Part shown: positions 57,831 to 64,000 of the stretch, piece after piece
How the letters are laid out: every line of letters starts with the position of its first letter
Numbering within the stretch: position 1 is the first letter of the stretch
Assembly: GCA_013299115.1 (NCBI GenBank)
Contig: JAAFKA010000003.1
Coordinates: 185,394-249,393 of the forward strand
Direction: 5' to 3'
Source of the DNA: Cytophagales bacterium
GTDB lineage: Bacteria; Bacteroidota; Bacteroidia; Cytophagales; Thermoflexibacteraceae
DNA: 64,000 bases
The notes under the pieces: model-generated
Seen by the model: only the letters and a program-made list of their open reading frames with translations
The model's database searches: none
Told to the model about the DNA's origin: nothing
Translations under genes and position numbers: made by a program

Positions 57831-59606
57831 TTACCTATATTGAATCTTATACAAAGTCCAATTTTTCACTTTTTTGTCTGTTATCCTAAAAATGAGGTTC
57901 ATTTTTTCGTAAAAGTAAAATTCTGCCCCATTGCAGGCAACAGTGTAGGTAGGTGTGCCGTATTTTGCTACCAAATTTTCCACTTTTTCATTGTAAACCA
58001 CACCTTTTGCCGTTGTGTTTGGCGAGTTGGGCATGGTCATGAGCAAATACAAATCTTTGTCAAAAGTTTTGATACAGATTCTTTCGCAACTTGATTCTTT
58101 GGTAAACAAGATTTTGAAAGATTTGTCATGGTCTTGTACCAATACTTCTTGCCCAAATTGCGGATAACGCAACCACTCCGCCATGTTTTGGTTGCAAACT
58201 TTTTCAGTATTCGGATTGGCATAAGTAGTGGTGTTTTTGTTGGTTTCCACCCAATTTTGTACCCAACTTTGTAAAGAAGACCAATCAGTAGCCCAGTTGA
58301 GCAGTTTGTCCTGCCATGTTTCTTTCATTTTTCTGAACAAGTCGTAATTGTATGATGCCAAATGACCTTTCAACACAACGGCTTGCTCAAAATCTGCTTG
58401 GGCTTTTTCCATTTGTTGGTTTTGGCTGCGGGCTATGGCTCTTACCAAATAGGCATTGCCTGTAAACGGCAAATTATTTTCTCTGCACAAAGTTTCGGCT
58501 TCGTTCATCGTGCCGACTGCCAACTCATAATTGCCTTCTAAGGCATACACGCAAGACAAGTTGATGTAAGCCGTCAAATAAGTGGGGTCTAAAACAATAG
58601 CTTTTTTGAGGTATTGCTTGGCGGTTTTCAAAAACTCTTTTCTTTTTTGGAGGTTGCTGGTCTTTTTGTCGCCGCCGCCCGACCTTTCGTTGCCTGTGCG
58701 GAGTCGGGTCATGGCATCAAACTCAAAAGGATAGACAAAGTAGTTTTCGTCTTTCTCAAAACAGCCCATAGCTTGGGCTAATTGTATGGTTGCCAGATTG
58801 TTATAAATATCTCTACTTGGAAATCTTTGCAACAAATATTCAAAAGCTATGCTTGCTTCGGTGTATTGTTTTTGGAGGTACAAAATTTCGCCCGCATCGA
58901 GAATCAAGGTAATATTTTGCAATTCGCTAACAGATTTTCGGGCAATGGTCATTCTTTCGGTCTTGCTGGGGTATCCTTCTACGGCATCGGGCAGTTTATA
59001 TTCTTGGTAAATCAATTCGAGCATATCGGGCAGCAGTTGGTAGGTTTTGTAACCTGCCAAAAAGCCGTAAAACAAACCGTAATAGTCGGCTTCGGTTTCG
59101 AGTTTTACCTTTTCGTGTTTGCTGATGTTTTTGCTGTTAGAAGGCGTGGTTTCTACCAAACCCAACATTCCTGTCATACCAATAGAAAATGTATGTTTTT
59201 CGAACAAGTGTGCCAACTCATGCCCTATGATACAAGCTAAGGCATCGAGGGAGTCTTTGCCAAATTTTCGGCTGAGGTCATAGAGTTTTTCGTCTATGTA
59301 AATGGTGGGAATGGGCGTGGTTTTAAACTGGGCAATGACTTGTTTGCTATTGTCCACAGTATAAACGACCAAGTGCGGAGTCTTGATTTGCCTGCCATGT
59401 GCCTCTGTAATACGCTGGCATATTTCCTTGATAGTCAAGTATTTATAGTGCGTAGAAGGCAAAGTTTCTGCCTGAATTGAGAGTTTGCTCAATACCAAAA
59501 GCAAGACAACAAACAAGAACCTATATCTATCAGACACCTCGAAGGGGTCTGATAAATATTTTCCAATTTGTGATAGAAGGCTGTTTTTTTTGCTCAATAA
59601 TTTCAT
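57831..59606 (-). CDS. M48-like metalloprotease with TPR region
   Basis: 591 residues from 59606 (MKLLSKKNSLLSQ). The zinc site HELAH lies at 129-133, with the ETEAD third-ligand motif at 170-174, as in M48/Oma1-like peptidases. Helical repeats of TPR character follow (ILYLQKQYTEASIAFEYLLQRFP, AIVLDPTYLTAYINLSCVYALEGNYELAVGTMNEAE). A C-terminal beta domain of about 120 residues ends YKIQYR. A hydrophobic segment (FLFVVLLLVLSKLSIQA, about 30-46) is the export signal, but it is preceded by an in-frame palindrome (KYLSDPFEVSDRYR), unusual for a signal peptide. Probably periplasmic protein quality control. Confidence 0.85.
   Translation of the reverse strand: MKLLSKKNSLLSQIGKYLSDPFEVSDRYRFLFVVLLLVLSKLSIQAETLPSTHYKYLTIKEICQRITEAHGRQIKTPHLVVYTVDNSKQVIAQFKTTPIPTIYIDEKLYDLSRKFGKDSLDALACIIGHELAHLFEKHTFSIGMTGMLGLVETTPSNSKNISKHEKVKLETEADYYGLFYGFLAGYKTYQLLPDMLELIYQEYKLPDAVEGYPSKTERMTIARKSVSELQNITLILDAGEILYLQKQYTEASIAFEYLLQRFPSRDIYNNLATIQLAQAMGCFEKDENYFVYPFEFDAMTRLRTGNERSGGGDKKTSNLQKRKEFLKTAKQYLKKAIVLDPTYLTAYINLSCVYALEGNYELAVGTMNEAETLCRENNLPFTGNAYLVRAIARSQNQQMEKAQADFEQAVVLKGHLASYNYDLFRKMKETWQDKLLNWATDWSSLQSWVQNWVETNKNTTTYANPNTEKVCNQNMAEWLRYPQFGQEVLVQDHDKSFKILFTKESSCERICIKTFDKDLYLLMTMPNSPNTTAKGVVYNEKVENLVAKYGTPTYTVACNGAEFYFYEKMNLIFRITDKKVKNWTLYKIQYR
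59528..59554. repeat. TATCAGACACC palindrome inside the protease gene
   Basis: TATCAGACACC/GGGGTCTGATA, one mismatch, loop TCGAA. Read in frame as LSDPFEVSD. Distantly similar to the TTATCGGACAC palindrome of the 83-bp element. Confidence 0.8.
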
Positions 59607-60055
59607 AGCTGTAAGCAAATTTTTGACAAGCAACCCAAAAAATAACTGCTTGTTTGGTGGTTTATGGCAAAGTTAGCAAAAATTAATTGCAATAGATAAC
59701 AATAGTCCGTACATTTTTCAGTTAATTTTGCCCAATTTGACTAGATTTTCATAGTTTGGGTGCATTTTCATCACTTCTACATCCAAGTCTAAGTTTGTCA
59801 TAATGGTTTCTAAATAGTTTTGATTGGTATATTCATTGTGATAAATCTGTTGCAAAAAGTGCAGCAATTTCATATCTTTGTTTTAAGGTTAAGTCGGTTC
59901 GCCGCTGCGATGCCATTGTTTTTATTTTAGTTTTTTATTTTGCAATTCAAAAATAAACATAAAATATGACATCACTTAACCTATTTTAATTTTTCCTAAA
60001 TTTCGTTTCAAACTTGATTCCAAGTCTTTGTAACAGCAAGCTAAACAGAAATACT
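59607..60055. other. gap before the Rpn pair
   Basis: Holds the protease leader, one possible 51-codon gene on the minus strand (59718-59873), then an AT-rich stretch. CTTTGTAACAGC at 60026 is the start of the duplicated Rpn unit; the TA of the -7 box is AG here. Confidence 0.55.
59718..59873 (-). CDS. possible small protein, 51 residues
   Basis: An ATG-to-stop frame reading MKLLHFLQQIYHNEYTNQNY then LETIMTNLDLDVEVMKMHPN then YENLVKLGKIN. It has balanced composition and a helical look, with two in-frame stops just before the ATG and no strong ribosome site. It might be a short regulator or a remnant. No family recognised. Confidence 0.4.
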   Translation of the reverse strand: MKLLHFLQQIYHNEYTNQNYLETIMTNLDLDVEVMKMHPNYENLVKLGKIN

Positions 60056-61012
60056 ATGAGCAAAAAACTAATCCGTTTTGATTGGGCAATGAAAAAATTG
60101 CTCCACCACAAGGCAAATTTTGACATCTTGGAAGGACTCTTATCGGAGTTACTTCTCTTTGATGTGATGATTGTTGATGTCTTGGAAAGTGAAAGCAATA
60201 AGCAGGACGAATACGACAAGTATAATCGGGTGGATATTTTGGTAAAAAGCCAAACAGGAGAATTAATGTTGATTGAGGTGCAAAATGATTCTGAAGTGGA
60301 TTATTTTCAGCGTATGTTATACGGCGTGTCTAAATTAGTAACCGAATACATCAAAGAAGGAGAAACTTATGGCACAATCAAAAAAATATATTCTATTAAC
60401 ATTGTCTATTTTGGTTTGGGACAAGGCAAAGACTATGTGTATGAGTACAGAGGAAATTTTGTCGGCTTACACGAAAATGATATTCTATTGCCCACTTTTT
60501 CGCAAAAACAGGAGTACAAGGTAGAAAAAATTTCAGATATTTTTCCAAAATACTATCTATTGAAAGTCAATAATTTCAATAAAATTGCCGAAAACACCCT
60601 TGACGAATGGATACATTTCCTAAAAAATAGCGAAGTAAAAGACCATTTTAGGGCGAAAGGCTTAGATAAGGCAAAGAAAAAATTGCGTTACGAAAAATTG
60701 ACTGATGAAGACAAAAAAATGTATAACCGTTTTCAAGAGAACAGGAGGATAGAAATTGCTGTAGAATATACGGCAAGAATAGAAGCTAAACTGGAAGGCA
60801 AATTGGAAGGTAAGATTGAAGGCAAGATTGAAGGTAAGATTGAAGGCAAAATTGAAGGCAAAATTGAAGGCAAAATTGAAGGCAAAATTGAAAGAAACAT
60901 TGAAGTTGCAAAAAATCTTATTGCATTAGGGTTAGCCAATGATACCATAGCACAAGGTACAGGTCTAATCCTCGAACAAATTGAAAAATTACGCAACGAA
61001 ATAAAGCAATAA
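60056..61012 (+). CDS. Rpn-family PD-(D/E)XK nuclease, tandem copy A
   Basis: 318 residues from the ATG at 60056. Nuclease core: YNRVDILVKSQTGELMLIEVQNDSEVDY, with Asp in VDIL and E-x-Q in IEVQ, then helices with YFQRMLYGVSKLV. A charged linker contains eight EGK units (IEGK/LEGK, 12-bp repeats), followed by the tail VAKNLIALGLANDTIA...LEQIEKLRNEIKQ. Apart from His17 (Arg in copy B) the first ~240 residues equal those of copy B. The -7 region has lost TA, so expression may be weak. Rpn proteins are endonucleases linked to recombination and possibly to phage defence. Confidence 0.88.
   Translation: MSKKLIRFDWAMKKLLHHKANFDILEGLLSELLLFDVMIVDVLESESNKQDEYDKYNRVDILVKSQTGELMLIEVQNDSEVDYFQRMLYGVSKLVTEYIKEGETYGTIKKIYSINIVYFGLGQGKDYVYEYRGNFVGLHENDILLPTFSQKQEYKVEKISDIFPKYYLLKVNNFNKIAENTLDEWIHFLKNSEVKDHFRAKGLDKAKKKLRYEKLTDEDKKMYNRFQENRRIEIAVEYTARIEAKLEGKLEGKIEGKIEGKIEGKIEGKIEGKIEGKIERNIEVAKNLIALGLANDTIAQGTGLILEQIEKLRNEIKQ
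60787..60897 (+). repeat. 12-bp tandem repeats (EGK) in copy A
   Basis: Eight units of (C/A)TTGAAGGCAA(A/G) or CTGGAAGGCAAA, encoding LEGK/IEGK. Adjacent units differ by third-position changes only. Confidence 0.9.
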
Positions 61013-61157
61013 AATGGCGTAGTCATTCACTTGCTTCTGCAAAAAATTGTTTCGGTTGAATGATTTATTGTTGCTGTTCTTTGTTTTTTTGAGGAGTATG
61101 TGGCAACTAAATCAACAAAAAAGCAAATCCTCTTTGGGTTTGCTTTTTGTTTTTTTG

Positions 61158-61165
61158 TATCTTTG
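61158..61165 (+). promoter_or_regulatory. -7 box of Rpn copy B
   Basis: TATCTTTG, exact, 25 bases before the ATG at 61191. In copy A the corresponding text is AGTCTTTG; the duplicated unit begins inside this box. Confidence 0.6.
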
Positions 61166-61190
61166 CAACAGCAAGCTAAACAGAAATACT

Positions 61191-62168
61191 ATGAGCAAAA
61201 AACTAATCCGTTTTGATTGGGCAATGAAAAAATTGCTCCGCCACAAGGCAAATTTTGACATCTTGGAAGGACTCTTATCGGAGTTACTTCTCTTTGATGT
61301 GATGATTGTTGATGTCTTGGAAAGTGAAAGCAATAAGCAGGACGAATACGACAAGTATAATCGGGTGGATATTTTGGTAAAAAGCCAAACAGGAGAATTA
61401 ATGTTGATTGAGGTGCAAAATGATTCTGAAGTGGATTATTTTCAGCGTATGTTATACGGCGTGTCTAAATTAGTAACCGAATACATCAAAGAAGGAGAAA
61501 CTTATGGCACAATCAAAAAAATATATTCTATTAACATTGTCTATTTTGGTTTGGGACAAGGCAAAGACTATGTGTATGAGTACAGAGGAAATTTTGTCGG
61601 CTTACACGAAAATGATATTCTATTGCCCACTTTTTCGCAAAAACAGGAGTACAAGGTAGAAAAAATTTCAGATATTTTTCCAAAATACTATCTATTGAAA
61701 GTCAATAATTTCAATAAAATTGCCGAAAACACCCTTGACGAATGGATACATTTCCTAAAAAATAGCGAAGTAAAAGACCATTTTAGGGCGAAAGGCTTAG
61801 ATAAGGCAAAGAAAAAATTGCGTTACGAAAAATTGACTGATGAAGACAAAAAAATGTATAACCGTTTTCAAGAGAACAGGAGGATAGAAATTGCTGTAGA
61901 ATATACGGCAAGAATAGAAGCTAAACTGGAAGGCAAACTGGAAGGTAAGATTGAAGGCAAACTGGAAGGTAAGATTGAAGGCAAAATTGAAGGTAAGATT
62001 GAAGGTAAGATTGAAGGCAAGATTGAAGGCAAGATTGAAGGCAAGCAAGAAAGCAAGGTTGAAATTGCCAAAAATCTTATTGCATTAGGATTAGCCAATG
62101 ACACCATAGCACAAGGTACAGGTTTGGCTCTCGAACAAATTGAAAAATTACGCAACGAAACAAAGTAA
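61191..62168 (+). CDS. Rpn-family PD-(D/E)XK nuclease, tandem copy B
   Basis: 325 residues from the ATG at 61191. The in-frame ATG at 61047 lies before the promoter box and is excluded. The core is identical to copy A except Arg17. The linker has ten EGK units against eight in A and then KQESK, and the C-terminal tail differs from A at several positions (IAKNLIALGLANDTIA...LALEQIEKLRNETK). The tail resembles the remnant at 36-278. The pair is a recent duplication or a product of gene conversion. Confidence 0.88.
   Translation: MSKKLIRFDWAMKKLLRHKANFDILEGLLSELLLFDVMIVDVLESESNKQDEYDKYNRVDILVKSQTGELMLIEVQNDSEVDYFQRMLYGVSKLVTEYIKEGETYGTIKKIYSINIVYFGLGQGKDYVYEYRGNFVGLHENDILLPTFSQKQEYKVEKISDIFPKYYLLKVNNFNKIAENTLDEWIHFLKNSEVKDHFRAKGLDKAKKKLRYEKLTDEDKKMYNRFQENRRIEIAVEYTARIEAKLEGKLEGKIEGKLEGKIEGKIEGKIEGKIEGKIEGKIEGKQESKVEIAKNLIALGLANDTIAQGTGLALEQIEKLRNETK
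61921..62052 (+). repeat. 12-bp tandem repeats (EGK) in copy B
   Basis: Ten LEGK/IEGK units followed by a degenerate QESK unit. The unit order differs from copy A. Confidence 0.9.
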
Positions 62169-62190
62169 CGGAGTTTATGAACAAATTTTT

Positions 62191-62222
62191 CAACCTATAC
62201 GGTTTTAAAACTGTATAGGTTG
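62191..62222. terminator. bidirectional hairpin between copy B and the T9SS cargo gene
   Basis: CAACCTATACGGTTTT pairs with AAAACTGTATAGGTTG with one mismatch, in the gap between convergent genes. The + side is followed by AATAGC, so T-run support is weak. Confidence 0.6.
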
Positions 62223-62240
62223 AATAGCAATTTTACAGTG

Positions 62241-64000
62241 CTACTCCACTACGACCTTCCTCACCACTTGCCTATTGCCTATCGTAAACCGAAGCAAATA
62301 CAGTCCTGATGCTTGGTTTTGCAGCAAAAATTTGTAGCTAAAATCCTTGTTATATTGGCTATCTGTTTGCTCTACCAACTGCCCCACGCTGTTGTAAATA
62401 TGTATCTGCACTGCATTTGCCTTCCGTAGTTCCAAATCTACCGCCACATCTCCCTTTGTTGGATTGGGGAACAAATTGAGTTTGGTAAAAGGCGAAACAT
62501 TGCTGTCGTAAATTACCTGAATTTTTTTGCTACTATTCACTTCACAGTTGGCAGCATTTCGCACCTGCAAGGCAACTTCATATTGTCCATCTTTGGGCAG
62601 TACCAAACGTGCAGTGGGCTGGGTGCTTACCACTTGTCCGTTTAGCAACCATTGGTAGCTGGCTGCAAGGTCTATTTGTTTGGCTTTTAGTTGCAAAGTA
62701 TCTTGTTCGTATCTGTTTAGCGTATCCAAATTGGTTGTAAATTCTGCATTGAGTTGGCTCAACGAAATAACAACTTGCGTTGGCACACTTTCCACTAAGG
62801 AGTCCGCACAGGTAACATACAACGTAAGAGGTCTTAGCACTTGGCGAATGGTAAAAGTTTTGCCTCTTGCCAAAGGTCGACTTTGAGGAGTTGGGTATTC
62901 TGCATAAAAATTAAATTGGCTACCTCCTTGCGGACTTACCACTGCCTCACCTTCATAGCAAGCCGTTAGCGGTTGCACCGCAGGCGAATTGGCTCTGTTT
63001 AGCACTTTGACAACTTGCGAAAGGCTATGTTCGCAACCCCAACGGTCTGTTAATTTGACTTGCAAAGTATAGTTGCCTTGTTTTTGGTAACGATACAAAG
63101 GACTTTCTTCATTGGAACTATTGCCATCGCCAAAATCCCACGCCCATTTTACTAAATCGGGGTGCTGCACCGCCACCCGAAATGTAGGGCTTTCATATTG
63201 CTTGATTTCTTGCGGAATTTGAGGTGTAAAATCCAATTCACTCCTGCGTACATACACAGGCGTAGGCTCACTTTCCACCAACGAATCGTTGCAAACGACA
63301 TAAACAGCTTGGTTATATTGCGGAATAAAAGTGTATTGACTACCCACAGCCACCGCAGAGTCTAAGGTTGGCAGGTGATAAAACAAAAACTTTTTGCCTC
63401 CGCTGGGCTGAATGGTAATGCTTTGTCCTTTGCAAGCTACATATTCGGGGGGCAAAATAGGTTGAGGACTTTTTTTGCCCACTTTAAAGGTGCGTACCAC
63501 CGAAGCACTGCAACCTGTATTGTCTGTAACTTTTAGGCTTACCTTAAAAATACCTTGCCTGTTGTAAAGATAACTCGGATTAGGCGAATTAACTCTGGGA
63601 CTGCCATCGCCAAAATCCCACTCCCATTTCACTATGGCGTTGTCTGACCTGCTGCGGTCTGCAAAATAAATTCTTTCGTACAAAATCGTATCTGCTCTTA
63701 CAGAAGGGGAAAAGGTGGGGTCTAACAAAGTGCGTGTTACAAACAAACGAACAGGCGGACTTTCTACCAAAGAATCCACATTGGTAACAAACAAGGCACT
63801 TACATTGACATCTCTCAACAAAAATTCATTGCCTGTTGCCAATAGTTTTTTGCGAGTTTCGTCTGCATAAAACCTAAATCTTGTACCGTTTTGTGGTTTG
63901 ATTAATACGGCTTCTTTGGCACAAACTTTTACATCTGTTACAATCGGCAGGGGGCTTTTACTCAAACGGACTACTTTTATGGTTTTGCTTGCAGTGGAGA
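62241..64000 (-). CDS. PKD-domain protein with T9SS C-terminal sorting domain, partial
   Basis: The frame is open to the window edge (it reads STASKTIKVVRLSKSPLP before 63965), so the N-terminus is outside. At least two PKD domains are seen (VKWEWDFGDGSPRVNSPNPSY and VKWAWDFGDGNSSNEESPLY), and Ig-like blocks with VACKGQSITI and YVTCADSLVES occur between them. The last 75 residues are a type A sorting domain (LFPNPTKGDVAVDLEL...SVGQLVEQ...GLYLLRFTIGNRQVVRKVVVE), which sends the protein through the type IX system to the surface. Probably a large adhesin-like protein. The role is unknown. Confidence 0.93.
   Translation of the reverse strand, partial: STASKTIKVVRLSKSPLPIVTDVKVCAKEAVLIKPQNGTRFRFYADETRKKLLATGNEFLLRDVNVSALFVTNVDSLVESPPVRLFVTRTLLDPTFSPSVRADTILYERIYFADRSRSDNAIVKWEWDFGDGSPRVNSPNPSYLYNRQGIFKVSLKVTDNTGCSASVVRTFKVGKKSPQPILPPEYVACKGQSITIQPSGGKKFLFYHLPTLDSAVAVGSQYTFIPQYNQAVYVVCNDSLVESEPTPVYVRRSELDFTPQIPQEIKQYESPTFRVAVQHPDLVKWAWDFGDGNSSNEESPLYRYQKQGNYTLQVKLTDRWGCEHSLSQVVKVLNRANSPAVQPLTACYEGEAVVSPQGGSQFNFYAEYPTPQSRPLARGKTFTIRQVLRPLTLYVTCADSLVESVPTQVVISLSQLNAEFTTNLDTLNRYEQDTLQLKAKQIDLAASYQWLLNGQVVSTQPTARLVLPKDGQYEVALQVRNAANCEVNSSKKIQVIYDSNVSPFTKLNLFPNPTKGDVAVDLELRKANAVQIHIYNSVGQLVEQTDSQYNKDFSYKFLLQNQASGLYLLRFTIGNRQVVRKVVVE

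Overview
The window looks like part of a chromosome from a Bacteroidota bacterium, most likely of the Cytophagales kind. The signs are low G+C with many lipoproteins and outer-membrane barrels, a CarboxypepD/TonB-plug receptor, a DUF4290 protein, a PKD-domain protein with a type IX secretion C-terminal sorting domain, a THX ribosomal protein, and several promoters of the Bacteroidota form TTTG-N19/20-TAnnTTTG. I cannot name the species. Housekeeping genes are scattered singly among short accessory islands, which suggests a shuffled genome with few long operons.

Region 1 to 15 kb: a remnant of an Rpn-type nuclease, ppk, a propeller-sensor PP2C/SpoIIE phosphatase, secreted proteins, an SDR, nuoD, a RelE/ParE-like toxin-antitoxin pair, an intact Rpn nuclease, a barrel protein, a DUF4290 protein and an AarF/UbiB kinase. 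Region 15 to 28 kb: a single-chain Eco57I-like restriction-methylase carrying several palindromic insertions in frame, a Nudix regulator, an epimerase-like SDR, a lipoprotein, tRNA-Asp with its terminator, an ABC ATPase, and a BcgI-like (type IIB) restriction cassette made of a nuclease-methylase and a two-TRD specificity subunit. A polyvalent-kinase-like gene lies between two copies of the specificity gene's 3' end. Region 28 to 41 kb: pnp, a PD-(D/E)XK protein, ccmB, the large ribonucleotide reductase subunit, a carotenoid gene, a cluster of unknown genes, a Ser-rich lipoprotein, THX and a broken hydrolase. Region 41 to 64 kb: a TonB-like receptor, an orphan HAMP-GAF-PAS sensor, a double CbbX-like AAA+ ATPase with two N-terminal beta domains, a MerR/B12-type regulator, pdxJ, an inositol monophosphatase, a urea/amide-binding lipoprotein beside a Cache-HAMP-PP2C phosphatase, a CBS protein, rimO, an M48/TPR protease, two nearly identical tandem Rpn nucleases with 12-bp repeats, and a T9SS cargo protein that runs off the window.

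The most distinctive property is the density of short non-coding palindromic elements: at least eight families, several in more than two copies. Some lie inside genes in frame, some end genes, one abuts a promoter, and one coincides with a gene truncation. The best candidates for something undescribed are the specificity-gene tail duplication around the kinase-like gene, the 83-bp transposon-like element, and the AAA+ protein with duplicated beta domains.
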